Source of the DNA: Burkholderiales bacterium
Lineage (GTDB): Bacteria; Pseudomonadota; Gammaproteobacteria; Burkholderiales; Burkholderiaceae_C
Assembly: GCA_016192425.1 (NCBI GenBank)
Contig: JACPUE010000011.1
Span: forward strand, 1 to 64,000
Length of the DNA: 64,000 nucleotides
Reading direction: 5' to 3'
The notes beneath the pieces were generated by a model. The model ran no database searches, had not been told where the DNA came from, and saw only the letters and a list, made by a program, of their open reading frames with translations. Below, in pieces: positions 9,829 through 18,241 of this stretch. The first letter of the stretch is position 1. Each line of letters starts with the position of its first letter. The translations under genes and the position numbers were made by a program.

Positions 9829-10763
9829 GCACACCTGCGCACCCTGCCTCTTCCCTGCCGCCGCTGACCGGCGCCACCGTAGGCGCCTTGGTCGAAGCAG
9901 GCGAACAACTGCTGCTGGCCGCCGGTGTCGGCTTTGGCCACGGTACCACCAACGCCCACGACGAGGCCGCCTGGCTCGTGCTCTGGCGCCTAGGCCTGCC
10001 CTTGGACAGCCCCCTTGGCGACGCCCCGGATTCCCTATCCAATCGGCCCGTAACGCCCGCCGATCAAGCGCTGGCAGCTACACTTTTTGAAGAGCGCATC
10101 CGCACGCGCAAGCCCGCCGCCTACCTCACGCGCGAAGCCTGGCTGCAAGGCGTGCCCTTTTATGCGGACGAACGCGCCATCGTGCCGCGCAGCTTCATTG
10201 CCGAACTGATCGTGGACAGCGGTTTCGACGATTTTCTGGGCGAACACACCCGCCAGGTACTGGACCTGTGCACCGGCAACGGCAGCCTGGCCGTGCTGGC
10301 AGCCATGGCCTGGCCCGAGATCCACGTCGACGCAGCCGACATCAGCGAGGACGCCCTGGCCGTAGCCCGCATCAACGTCGATCGCCACGGCCTGCAAGAC
10401 CGCATCCGCCTGCTGCACAGCGATGGGCTTGCTGCCTGCCCCGGCCCCTATGACCTGATCCTGTGCAACCCGCCCTACGCCAACGCGCAGAGCATGGCGC
10501 AACTCCCGCCCGAATACCGCGCCGAACCCACCCTGGCCCTGGCCGGTGGCAGCGACGGCATGGACTTCATCCGCCGCCTGCTGCGCGAAGCGCCCGCAGT
10601 GATGAGCGAACACGCCGTGCTGGTGCTCGAAATTGGCAACGAGCGCGCGCATTTCGAGGCTGCGTTCCCCCAGTTCCCGGTCTTCTGGCTGGACACCAGC
10701 GCCGGATGCGATCAAGTGCTGCTGGCCGAACGCACCGCCCTCTCCTGCTTTTTCCCTTCCTGA
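9825..10763 (+). CDS. prmB: 50S ribosomal protein L3 glutamine methyltransferase
   Basis: SAM-dependent N5-glutamine methyltransferase of the HemK family acting on ribosomal protein L3. The protein is 312 aa from ATG 9825. It has the PrmB-type N-terminal helical domain, the linker [18 protein letters not shown] motif [14 protein letters not shown], the acidic motif [10 protein letters not shown] and the catalytic NPPY (about residue 215). The segment [15 protein letters not shown] falls on a copy of the dispersed repeat (10045-10090). It is translationally coupled to dapE and its TGA directly abuts the ATG of the ABC-F gene. Confidence 0.9.
   Translation: MSTPAHPASSLPPLTGATVGALVEAGEQLLLAAGVGFGHGTTNAHDEAAWLVLWRLGLPLDSPLGDAPDSLSNRPVTPADQALAATLFEERIRTRKPAAYLTREAWLQGVPFYADERAIVPRSFIAELIVDSGFDDFLGEHTRQVLDLCTGNGSLAVLAAMAWPEIHVDAADISEDALAVARINVDRHGLQDRIRLLHSDGLAACPGPYDLILCNPPYANAQSMAQLPPEYRAEPTLALAGGSDGMDFIRRLLREAPAVMSEHAVLVLEIGNERAHFEAAFPQFPVFWLDTSAGCDQVLLAERTALSCFFPS
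10045..10090 (+). repeat. Dispersed palindromic repeat, copy 2 (inside prmB)
   Basis: GGCCCGTAACGCCC, then CAAGCGCTGGCAGCTAC and TTTTTGA: forward orientation, in frame in prmB and slightly shortened at the ATAGC end. Confidence 0.6.
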
Positions 10764-12791
10764 ATGATTATTCTTAAAAACATCACCTTGCGCCGCAGTG
10801 CCAAGGTGCTGCTGGACAGCGTCAGCGCCACCATCAACCCCGGCGAGCATGTGGGCCTGATCGGGCGCAACGGGGCGGGCAAGTCCAGCCTGTTCGCCTT
10901 GCTCAATGGCTCGCTGCATGAAGACGGCGGCGACTTCCAGGTGCCCGCGCACTGGCGCATGGCGCAGGTGGCGCAGAACATGCCCGAGACGGAAGAATCG
11001 GCCAGCGATTTCGTCGTTGCAGGCGACACGCGGCTGGCCGAGGCGCAGGCACGGCTGGCGCTGGCCGAGGCGGGCGACGACGGCATGGCCATTGCCCATG
11101 CGCACAGCGACCTGCACGACGCGGGCGCGCACGATGCCCTGGCCCGCGCACAGGCGCTGATCCTGGGCCTGGGCTTCAAGGTGGGCGAGCTGCAACGGCC
11201 GGTCAACAGCTTTTCGGGCGGCTGGCGCATGCGCCTGCAACTGGCGCGCGCGCTGATGTGCCCCAGCGACCTGCTGCTGCTCGACGAACCAACCAACCAC
11301 CTGGACCTGGACGCGCTGGTGTGGCTCGAAGCCTGGTTGCAGCGCTACAGCGGCACGCTCATCGTCATCAGCCACGACCGCGAATTCCTGGACGCCGTGA
11401 CCAACGTCACCCTGCACATCGAACAGGCCCGGCTCACGCGCTACGGCGGCAACTACAGCAAGTTCGAGGAACTGCGCGCCCAGCAGTTGGAACTGCAGCA
11501 GACCAGCTATGCACGCCAGCAGGAGAAGATCGCGCACCTGCAAAAATTTATCGACCGCTTCAAGGCCAAGGCCACCAAGGCGCGCCAGGCGCAAAGCCGG
11601 GTCAAGGCGCTCGAACGCATGGAGCGCATCGCCCCGGTGCTGGCCGAAGCAGAGTTCACCTTCGAATTCAAGGAGCCCAGCAACCTGCCCAACCCCATGC
11701 TGGTGATCGACGACGCCAGCTTTGGCTACCGCACCGAGGACGGCCAGGCCACCACCATCCTGCGCCACGTGCAGCGCAGCGTGCAGGCGGGCCAGCGCAT
11801 CGGCATTCTGGGCGCCAACGGGCAGGGCAAGTCCACCCTGGTCAAGACCATTGCCCGGCAAATGGCGCCGCTGGCGGGCCGCGTGACCGAAGGCAAGGGT
11901 CTGGCCATTGGCTACTTTGCCCAGCAGGAACTGGACGTACTGCGCCCGGCCGACAACCCGCTGGAACACATGGTTCGCCTGGCCAAGGAACTGGGCGCCG
12001 ATGCGCGCGAACCCAGCCGCGAGCAGGACCTGCGCAACTACCTGGGCAGCTTCAACTTCACCGGCGACATGGTCAAGCAAAGCGTGGGCAGCATGAGCGG
12101 CGGCGAAAAAGCCCGTCTGGTGCTGGCCATGATTGTCTGGCAGCGCCCCAACCTGCTGCTGCTGGACGAGCCCACCAACCACCTGGACCTGGCCACGCGC
12201 GACGCGCTATCGGTCGCACTCAACGAATTCGAGGGCACGGTGATGCTGGTCAGCCACGACCGCGCCCTGCTGCGCGCCGTGTGCGACGAGTTCTGGCTCG
12301 TGGGCCGGGGCGGCGTGGGGCCGTTCGATGGCGACCTGGACGACTACCAACGCTACCTTCTCGACGAAGCCCGGCGCCTGCGCGAGGAGGCCCGCACCGC
12401 AGGCCTGGCGGCAGGCGATGCGGCCGCAAACGCTACACAAACCATAGCACCTGACGCACAGCCCACGGGCGCTGATGGCCCAAAAAGCCCGGAAGCCATG
12501 CCCCCTCCGCCCGTGCGCGATGCACGCGAGCAGCGCCGCCAGGACGCCCAGACCCGCCAGGCGCTGGCGCAAAAGCTGCGCCCCCTCAAGCAAGAGCTCG
12601 ACCGCATCGACCGCCGCCTGGCCGAACTGGCCCAGGAGCGCAGCACGCTGGAACAGCGCCTGACCGAACCCCTGGCCCCGGCCGACATCGCCGACTGCGG
12701 CCGCCGGCTCAAGGCCGCCAGCGACGAAACCGCCACGCTGGAAGAGCGCTGGCTGGAACTCTCCACCGAGATGGACAGCGCCAGTGCTTGA
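10764..12791 (+). CDS. ABC-F family ATP-binding protein (YheS-like)
   Basis: Soluble ribosome-associated ABC-F ATPase without membrane domains, 675 aa. Two nucleotide-binding domains are visible. The first has Walker A GRNGAGKSS (about residue 36), signature FSGGWRMRL and LLLLDEPTNHLDLDAL. The second has GANGQGKST (about residue 351), signature MSGGEKARL and LLLLDEPTNHLDLATRD. A basic linker rich in QEKIAHLQKFIDRFKAKATKARQAQSR lies between them, the P-site tRNA interaction motif of ABC-F proteins. A coiled-coil C-terminal extension follows. The segment NATQTIAPDAQPTGADGP between NBD2 and the coiled coil is encoded by a reverse copy of the dispersed repeat. Length and layout fit YheS better than Uup. 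It starts immediately after the prmB stop, so it is probably in the same transcript. Confidence 0.9.
   Translation: MIILKNITLRRSAKVLLDSVSATINPGEHVGLIGRNGAGKSSLFALLNGSLHEDGGDFQVPAHWRMAQVAQNMPETEESASDFVVAGDTRLAEAQARLALAEAGDDGMAIAHAHSDLHDAGAHDALARAQALILGLGFKVGELQRPVNSFSGGWRMRLQLARALMCPSDLLLLDEPTNHLDLDALVWLEAWLQRYSGTLIVISHDREFLDAVTNVTLHIEQARLTRYGGNYSKFEELRAQQLELQQTSYARQQEKIAHLQKFIDRFKAKATKARQAQSRVKALERMERIAPVLAEAEFTFEFKEPSNLPNPMLVIDDASFGYRTEDGQATTILRHVQRSVQAGQRIGILGANGQGKSTLVKTIARQMAPLAGRVTEGKGLAIGYFAQQELDVLRPADNPLEHMVRLAKELGADAREPSREQDLRNYLGSFNFTGDMVKQSVGSMSGGEKARLVLAMIVWQRPNLLLLDEPTNHLDLATRDALSVALNEFEGTVMLVSHDRALLRAVCDEFWLVGRGGVGPFDGDLDDYQRYLLDEARRLREEARTAGLAAGDAAANATQTIAPDAQPTGADGPKSPEAMPPPPVRDAREQRRQDAQTRQALAQKLRPLKQELDRIDRRLAELAQERSTLEQRLTEPLAPADIADCGRRLKAASDETATLEERWLELSTEMDSASA
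12431..12487 (-). repeat. Dispersed palindromic repeat, copy 3 (inside the ABC-F gene)
   Basis: GCTACACAAACCATAGCACC...GGGCGCTGATGGCC-CAAAAAG: reverse orientation, in frame, encoding a low-complexity linker between NBD2 and the C-terminal coiled coil. Confidence 0.65.
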
Positions 12792-12802
12792 GTTCCATAG
12801 GA

Positions 12803-12858
12803 ATTTTTGGCATCTATCGCAATGAATACGGGCGCCAACAGCTATACTTTTGATAGCA
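12803..12858 (+). repeat. Dispersed palindromic repeat, copy 4 (after the ABC-F gene)
   Basis: Forward copy TTTTTGGCATC...GGGCGCCAACAGCTATAC followed by TTTTGATAGC. It sits 12 bp after the ABC-F stop, where it could form a transcript-end stem-loop. Confidence 0.65.
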
Positions 12859-12890
12859 CAAGAAAACACTGTGCGAACACCCAAAAATTT

Positions 12891-12900
12891 TTGCACTGCA
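12891..12900. promoter_or_regulatory. TTGCACTGCA motif upstream of mini-ORF
   Basis: Same ten bases as in the palindrome before phaZ (1397-1406). It lies 57 bp before a 24-codon ORF beside the phaCAB operon. A possible PhaR-type site; inference only. Confidence 0.3.
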
Positions 12901-12956
12901 CTGTCAACCACGGCGCAAGGGCCCGCGTTGTAGAACCATCAACGGAGCTTATTGCC

Positions 12957-13031
12957 ATGAACACCTTCTCCATCCTGACCGCCTGGCCCGAAGACGAACG
13001 CGATCGCAAGCGCGCACCCGCCCGCTTCTGA
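12957..13031 (+). CDS. Possible 24-residue mini-protein
   Basis: A short ORF MNTFSILTAWPEDERDRKR... preceded by GGAGC at a suitable distance and followed by a strong bidirectional terminator. An own upstream motif (TTGCACTGCA), an RBS and a terminator suggest a discrete transcription unit. The peptide is charged at its C-terminus, has no membrane segment, and is not recognised. It could be a real small protein or a coding-like stretch of a small RNA. Confidence 0.3.
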   Translation: MNTFSILTAWPEDERDRKRAPARF

Positions 13032-13070
13032 GTTCAGCGCCCCAGGGCTCGGAGCTGGCAGCAGCTCCCA

Positions 13071-13102
13071 CAAAAAAACCCCGCTTTTGCGGGGTTTTTT
13101 TG
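13071..13102. terminator. Bidirectional rho-independent terminator
   Basis: AAAAAAACCCCGC, loop TTTT, GCGGGGTTTTTTT: a perfect hairpin with T-runs on both strands. It serves the mini-ORF from the left and phaB (minus strand) from the right. Confidence 0.92.
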
Positions 13103-13118
13103 TGGCGCAGGCACAGGA

Positions 13119-13856
13119 TCAACCCATGTGCAGCCCGCCGTTGACCGAGAAATCGGCGCCGGTGGAGTAGCCCCCCTCGTCGCTGGCCAGCCAGGCGATG
13201 ATGGAAGCGATCTCGCTGGGCTCGCCCAGGCGCTTGACCGGGATGGTGGCCACGATCTTCTCCAGCACGTCCGGACGGATGGCCTTGACCATGTCGGTAC
13301 CAATGTAGCCGGGGCTCACGGTGTTGACCGTCACGCCCTTGGTGGCCAGTTCCTGCGCCAGCGCCATGGTGAAGCCGTGCATGCCCGCCTTGGCGGCCGA
13401 GTAGTTGGTCTGCCCGGCCTGGCCTTTCTCGCCGTTGACCGAACTGATGTTGACGATGCGGCCCCAGCCTTTTTCCACCATGTCGCCCACCACCTGCTTG
13501 GTGACGTTGAACATGCTGTTGAGGTTGGTTTCGATCACGGCGTCCCAGTCCTCGCGGGTCATCTTGAGGAACATGCGGTCGCGCGTGATACCGGCGTTGT
13601 TCACCAGCACGTCGATGCTGCCGTGCTCAGCCTTGGCCTTGGAAAACGCTTCCACGGTGGAATCCCAGTCGCCCACGTTGCCCACCGATGCGTAAAAGGT
13701 GTAACCCAGGGCCTTTTGCTCATCCAGCCACTTCTGGTAGTCGCGCGTGGGGCCGCAACCGGCGATGACCTTGAAGCCTTCCTTGTGCAAACGCTGGCAA
13801 ATCGCGGTACCAATGCCCCCCATGCCGCCGGTGACATACGCTATTTTTTGGCTCAT
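13119..13856 (-). CDS. phaB: Acetoacetyl-CoA reductase
   Basis: NADPH-dependent short-chain dehydrogenase that makes (R)-3-hydroxybutyryl-CoA for PHB synthesis. The protein is 245 aa. It has the Rossmann motif VTGGMGGIGTAIC, the NNAGITRD motif, and the catalytic Ser-Tyr-Lys set ISSVNGEKGQAGQTNYSAAKAG; the C-terminus GADFSVNGGLHMG is typical of PhaB. A strong SD (AAGGAGCAAGGAAA) precedes the ATG at 13856. Last gene of the minus-strand phaC-phaA-phaB operon, ending at the bidirectional terminator. Confidence 0.95.
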   Translation of the reverse strand: MSQKIAYVTGGMGGIGTAICQRLHKEGFKVIAGCGPTRDYQKWLDEQKALGYTFYASVGNVGDWDSTVEAFSKAKAEHGSIDVLVNNAGITRDRMFLKMTREDWDAVIETNLNSMFNVTKQVVGDMVEKGWGRIVNISSVNGEKGQAGQTNYSAAKAGMHGFTMALAQELATKGVTVNTVSPGYIGTDMVKAIRPDVLEKIVATIPVKRLGEPSEIASIIAWLASDEGGYSTGADFSVNGGLHMG

Positions 13857-13983
13857 TTTCCTTGCTCCTTGACTGTACTGAATGGGTACCTTGCCACTCT
13901 ACCCAAGTTTTATGCAGGCGCCGTGAAGGTAAACACTGAGAACCGGTTCCGAGTGCCGCCCCCCTCAGCGGCGCCCTCTGCCA

Positions 13984-15162
13984 TCAGCGCTCCAGCGCGA
14001 GGGACACGCCCATGCCGCCACCGATGCACAGTGCTGCCAGGCCGCGCTTGGCATTGCTGCGCTGCATTTCGTGCAGCAAGGTCACCAGAATGCGGCAGCC
14101 CGAGGCGCCAATGGGGTGGCCGATGGCAATGGCGCCGCCGTTGACGTTGACCTTGGCGGGGTCGATGCCCAGTTCCTTGTTCACCGCGCAGGCCTGTGCG
14201 GCAAAGGCCTCGTTCAGTTCGAACAGATCCACATCGGCAGCGTTCCAGCCCGCGCGCTGCAGCGCCTTGCGCGACGCAGGCACCGGGCCCATGCCCATGG
14301 TGGCGGGATCCAGGCCGCTGGTGGCATAGGCGGCAATGCGCGCCAGCGGGGTCAGGCCCAGGGCGGCGGCCTTCTTGGCGCTCATCACCACCACGGCTGC
14401 GGCGCCGTCGTTGATGCCCGAGGCGTTGCCTGCCGTCACCGAGCCCGCCTTGTCGAACGCGGGGCGCAGACCGGCCAGCACCTCGGCGTTGGTCTTGCGG
14501 TTGAGATATTCGTCCACGTTGAAGACGATGGGGTCGCCCTTCTTCTGCGGCAGGCTCACGCCCACGATTTCGTCGGCAAACCGGCCTGCGTCCTGCGCTG
14601 CAGCGGCCTTTTGCTGGCTGGCCAGGGCCAGGGCGTCCTGCATCTCGCGGGTGATGCCGTACTGCTTGGCCACGTTCTCGGCGGTGATGCCCATGTGGTA
14701 CTGGTTGTAGACGTCCCACAGGCCGTCCACGATCATGCTGTCCTGCATCTTCCAGTCGCCCATGCGCTGGCCATCGCGCGAGCCCATCAGCACGTGGGGC
14801 GAGAGGCTCATATTCTCCTGCCCGCCCGCCACGACGATCTCGCTGTCGCCCGTGGCCACGGCCTGCGCGGCCAGCATCACGGCCTTGAGGCCGGAGCCGC
14901 ACACGGCGTTGATGGTGAGCGCCGGGGTTTCCTTGGCAACACCGGCCTTCATCAGCGCCTGGCGGGCAGGGTTCTGGCCCACGCCCGCAGCCAGCACCTG
15001 GCCCATGATGACTTCACCCACCTGGTCCAGGCCCACCCGCGCGCGCGCCAGGGCCTCCTTGACGACGAGGGCGCCCAGCTCGGTGGCTGGCGTCTTGGCC
15101 AATGCGCCGCCAAACTTGCCCACAGCGGTACGGGCGGCTGAAACGATGACGATGTCTTCCAT
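13984..15162 (-). CDS. phaA: Acetyl-CoA acetyltransferase (beta-ketothiolase)
   Basis: Condenses two acetyl-CoA into acetoacetyl-CoA, the first step of PHB synthesis. The protein is 392 aa, the standard thiolase II length. The nucleophilic Cys88 lies in NAVCGSGLKAV, the His is in GHPIGASG and the second Cys in LCIGGGMGV. ATG 15162 is preceded by AAGAAGGAA. It lies 93 bp after phaC and 127 bp before phaB. The operon and the PHB depolymerase elsewhere in the window make PHA metabolism, rather than fatty acid degradation, its likely role. Confidence 0.95.
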   Translation of the reverse strand: MEDIVIVSAARTAVGKFGGALAKTPATELGALVVKEALARARVGLDQVGEVIMGQVLAAGVGQNPARQALMKAGVAKETPALTINAVCGSGLKAVMLAAQAVATGDSEIVVAGGQENMSLSPHVLMGSRDGQRMGDWKMQDSMIVDGLWDVYNQYHMGITAENVAKQYGITREMQDALALASQQKAAAAQDAGRFADEIVGVSLPQKKGDPIVFNVDEYLNRKTNAEVLAGLRPAFDKAGSVTAGNASGINDGAAAVVVMSAKKAAALGLTPLARIAAYATSGLDPATMGMGPVPASRKALQRAGWNAADVDLFELNEAFAAQACAVNKELGIDPAKVNVNGGAIAIGHPIGASGCRILVTLLHEMQRSNAKRGLAALCIGGGMGVSLALER

Positions 15163-15255
15163 GGTGATTCCTTCTTGCTGCTACTTCAAAAAATGGGCCT
15201 TCTACTCAAAGCGGACCCGACAGATGGGACAGACCGATTCTGACGGCGCTGCATG

Positions 15256-16965
15256 TCAGGACTTTTGCTTAACATATCGCCCCGGTGCAGGTTCAATGGC
15301 CTTGAACTGCGCGCCCTTGCCGTAGGCCTTGGGCGCAGTCACCTGCTTGCCCGCATGGCTGCGCAGCCAGTCGGACCAGTCGGTCCACCAACTGCCGGGG
15401 TGCTCGGTGGCGCCATCGAGCCAGGCGTCCAGCGTGGCGGGCAGCTTGCCGTCGGCGCGGATCCAGTGGCTGCGCTTGCCCTTGGCCGGGGGGTTGATGA
15501 CGCCCGCAATGTGGCCTGAGGCGCCCATGACGAAGCGCTTCTTGCCCGGCAGCACCTGGGTGGATGCATAGGCGGCCTTGATGGGCACGATGTGGTCTTC
15601 GCGCGAGCCGTAGATGTACACCGGCAGGCGCACCTGGCCCAGGTCGATCTTCTCGCCGCACACCGTCAGCCTGCCCGGCTTGACGAGGTTGTTCTCCAGG
15701 TACATGTTGCGCAGATACCAGGCGTAAAACGGCCCCGGCAGGTTGGTGCTGTCGCTGTTCCAGTACAGCAGGTCGAACGGGGGCGGCGTCTCGCCCTTGA
15801 GGTAGTTGCCCACCACGTAGTTCCAGACCAGGTCGTTGGGCCGCAGGAAGCTGAAGGTGGACGCCAGCTCCTGCCCGCGCAGCAGGCCGCCGTCGGCCAT
15901 CTGCATCTCGCGGAACTGCACGAAGGCCTCGTCGATGAACACGTCGAGGATGCCGGTGTCGGTGAAGTCCAGCAGCGTGGTCAGGAAGGTGGCGCTGGCC
16001 ACCACGTCCTGCCCGCGCGCGGCCAGCACCGCCAGCGCGTTGCCCAGGATGGTGCCGCCCACGCAAAAGCCCAGCGCGTTGATCTGCGGCGCTCCGCTGA
16101 TCTTGCGCACCACCTCGATGGCCTCGATGGCGCCGTGCTGCACGTAGTCGTCCCAGGTCTTTTTCGCCAGCGATTCGTCGGGGTTGCGCCAGCTCACCAC
16201 AAAGGTGCGGTGGCCCTGCTCCACGGCATAGCGGATGAGCGAGTTGCCGGGCTGCAGATCCAGGATGTAGAACTTGTTGATGCACGGCGGCACCATCAGG
16301 AAGGGTTTTTCAAACACCTTGGCCGTGAGCGGCTTGTATTCGATGAGCTGGAACAGCTCGTTCTCATAGACCACCGCGCCCTCGGTCGTGGCCACGTTGC
16401 GGCCCACCTCGAACAGGCGCTCGTCGGTCATGGACACATGGCCCTGGCGCAGGTCGTGCAGCAGGTTGGCCATGCCTTGGGCGATGCTCTCGCCCTGGGT
16501 GTCCAGCGCTTTTTTCTGCGCTTCGGCATTGAAGGCCAGGAAGTTGCTGGGTGCCATGGCGGCAATCCACTGCTCCACGGCAAAGCGGATGCGCGCACGG
16601 GTCTTGGCGTCGGTTTCCACCGCATCGGCCAGGCCCATGAGCGTGCGTGTGCTCAGCAAATAGGCTGCGGCTGTGTAGGCCGCCATGGGGTTGGCGGCCC
16701 AGCCGTCGCCAGCAAAACGCTTGTCGCCCTCCGGGGCCTGTGGTGCGCCCTGCAGGGCCTGCTTCCAGAGCTTGCCTGCTTCCTGCACATATTCCTGCTG
16801 CAAGGCCTGCAGCTTGTCGCCGGAAAAACGGATTTCGGGCAGCTTCTGGCCCGGTGCTGCGCTTGTGCCGGTGGGCTGCAGCGTCTGCAGGGCCTGCGCC
16901 CAACCCCCACCCCACATCTGTTGCCATTGCTGGGCGCCCTGCGCCCAGAGCGATTCCTGGTCCAT
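15256..16965 (-). CDS. phaC: Class I poly(3-hydroxyalkanoate) synthase
   Basis: Polymerises (R)-3-hydroxyacyl-CoA on the granule surface. The protein is 569 aa from the ATG at 16965, which has a good SD (AGGAG, 6 nt spacing); an upstream in-frame start at 17085 would add 40 residues with no PhaC character. The lipase-box-like GFCVGGT carries the active-site Cys301; the Asp is in the YIYGSREDHIVP block and the His in the GASGHIAGVINP block. PhaC lead residues such as PWINKFYILDL are represented by PPCINKFYILDL, so a normally invariant-looking PW position reads PC. First gene of phaC-phaA-phaB. Confidence 0.93.
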   Translation of the reverse strand: MDQESLWAQGAQQWQQMWGGGWAQALQTLQPTGTSAAPGQKLPEIRFSGDKLQALQQEYVQEAGKLWKQALQGAPQAPEGDKRFAGDGWAANPMAAYTAAAYLLSTRTLMGLADAVETDAKTRARIRFAVEQWIAAMAPSNFLAFNAEAQKKALDTQGESIAQGMANLLHDLRQGHVSMTDERLFEVGRNVATTEGAVVYENELFQLIEYKPLTAKVFEKPFLMVPPCINKFYILDLQPGNSLIRYAVEQGHRTFVVSWRNPDESLAKKTWDDYVQHGAIEAIEVVRKISGAPQINALGFCVGGTILGNALAVLAARGQDVVASATFLTTLLDFTDTGILDVFIDEAFVQFREMQMADGGLLRGQELASTFSFLRPNDLVWNYVVGNYLKGETPPPFDLLYWNSDSTNLPGPFYAWYLRNMYLENNLVKPGRLTVCGEKIDLGQVRLPVYIYGSREDHIVPIKAAYASTQVLPGKKRFVMGASGHIAGVINPPAKGKRSHWIRADGKLPATLDAWLDGATEHPGSWWTDWSDWLRSHAGKQVTAPKAYGKGAQFKAIEPAPGRYVKQKS

Positions 16966-17021
16966 GCTGTCTCCTGGTGCGATCCCCGGCCCCGCGATGG
17001 CAGGGCTATTGTGCGAATGGT

Positions 17022-17039
17022 GCAACCCATGCAGGTTGC
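17022..17039. promoter_or_regulatory. GCAACC-CATGCA-GGTTGC palindrome in the phaC promoter region
   Basis: A perfect 6-bp inverted repeat around CATGCA in the 126-bp divergent gap between phaC and the small membrane protein gene. It is TGC/GCA-rich like the motif near phaZ but not identical, so regulator identity is open. Confidence 0.3.
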
Positions 17040-17091
17040 GCTGGTATGGTAACGCGCGCTCGCTTACACCATCTGACAGCCGCACCCGCCC

Positions 17092-17409
17092 ATGTACCTC
17101 GTTCTCATCGCCTGGTTCTACATCACCCTGCTCATGGCCCTGGCAGAGGCCACCAGCCCCACGGGCACTGTGCTGGGTGCGCTGGTCACGCTGGTCTTGT
17201 ATGGGCTGCTGCCCATGGGCATCGTGGGCTACATCCTGGGCACACCGGCGCGCAAGCGTGCGCTGCGCGCCAAGGCCCTGGCAGAGCAGGCGGCTGCACA
17301 GCCCCCTGCCGATGGCGCCACCCCCACCTCAGCCGAGCCAGATGCAGGCAGCCATGCGCCCGCTGCCACCGAGGGCAGCGCTGTCGCGCCGGTGCGAAAA
17401 GAACCGTGA
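17092..17409 (+). CDS. Small inner-membrane protein, function unknown
   Basis: A 105-aa protein with two predicted membrane helices (about residues 2-20 and 25-48, separated by a short SPTG turn), then a basic stretch ARKRALRAKALAEQ and an Ala/Pro-rich hydrophilic C-terminus. Basic residues after the second helix suggest a cytoplasmic tail. Not assigned to a named family here. It is divergent from phaC. Its last 81 nt overlap the 3' end of pgeF on the other strand, so the low-complexity tail may be a read-through extension over the convergent gene. Confidence 0.6.
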   Translation: MYLVLIAWFYITLLMALAEATSPTGTVLGALVTLVLYGLLPMGIVGYILGTPARKRALRAKALAEQAAAQPPADGATPTSAEPDAGSHAPAATEGSAVAPVRKEP

Positions 17410-18183
17410 GCCCTGCGCCACCGTACACCAGCCGGGGCTGGAATCGTTGCCGTAGATCTGCGTGATGCCCAGCGCCTGCAGCCGCTGGCGCGCCAGGCCC
17501 GCCAGGTCGGCCAGGTACTTGCCCGCCCCGTGGGGCTGAAAATGCTGCGCCGCCGCCGGGTTGTGCGTGCAAAACGCCGCCTGCACCTCGGCGCCCACCT
17601 CAAACGCCTGCGGCCCAATGCACGGCCCCAGCCAGGCCAGGGTCTGGCTTGCGCACGCACCAACGCCCTCATTTGCTACATTTTTGATAGCTACTTGCGC
17701 TTTATGGACGCGCCTCAGGGCCGAAAATCGTTCAAAAACCGCTTCCAGCACCCCCACACCGCCCTGCCCCGCCAGCCCGCGCCAGCCCGCATGCGCGGCG
17801 GCCACCACGGTGCCCGCGCGGTCGGTCAGCAGCACGGGCAGGCAGTCGGCCACCATGATGGTGCAGGCCAAACTGGGCTGCGTGCTCACGCAGGCGTCGG
17901 CCACCACTCCATCGGCGGTGCCGGGCTCCAGCACCGCCACCTGCGTGCCATGCACCTGCTGCAGGAACACGGCCCGTGCCTGCGGTGTGACGCTTTGCAG
18001 CGCCGCCTGCAACACGCCCCGATTGGCGGCCACGGCCTGCGGGTCGTCGCCCACATGGTCGCCCAGGTTCATGCGCTCATACGGCGGCTGGCTGTGGCCC
18101 CCGTTGCGGGTGGTGCACAGCGCATGCACATGGGCGGGGGCAGGCCAATGGGGCCGCAGCCAGTCGGGGGGAATGTGCGTCAT
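17329..18183 (-). CDS. pgeF: Peptidoglycan editing factor / multicopper-like purine nucleoside phosphorylase (YfiH/PgeF family)
   Basis: A 284-aa protein from ATG 18183. The family is reported to correct mis-incorporated residues in peptidoglycan precursors and to have purine nucleoside activity. Diagnostic blocks are LQQVHGT, VADCLPVLL, AAAHAGWRGLAGQ and WLGPCIGPQAFEVG; the C-terminus RMAACIWLG matches the family end. Between the AGWRG region and LGPCIG is an extra segment, SALRRVHKAQVAIKNVANEG, encoded by a reverse copy of the dispersed repeat. Start at 18213 is possible but adds only ten unconserved residues. Confidence 0.88.
   Translation of the reverse strand: MTHIPPDWLRPHWPAPAHVHALCTTRNGGHSQPPYERMNLGDHVGDDPQAVAANRGVLQAALQSVTPQARAVFLQQVHGTQVAVLEPGTADGVVADACVSTQPSLACTIMVADCLPVLLTDRAGTVVAAAHAGWRGLAGQGGVGVLEAVFERFSALRRVHKAQVAIKNVANEGVGACASQTLAWLGPCIGPQAFEVGAEVQAAFCTHNPAAAQHFQPHGAGKYLADLAGLARQRLQALGITQIYGNDSSPGWCTVAQGSRFFSHRRDSAALGGSGRMAACIWLG
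17675..17729 (-). repeat. Dispersed palindromic repeat, copy 5 (inside pgeF)
   Basis: GCTACATTTTTGATAGC, CTTGCGCTTTATGGACGCGC and AGGGCCGAAAATCG: a full-length reverse copy, in frame in pgeF. It is one of the best-preserved copies. Confidence 0.8.
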
Positions 18184-18241
18184 GTGAGCCAGTGTATCGG
18201 CGCCATGGCACACTCAAGGGCAGTCCCTGGACCCGCCTGAA

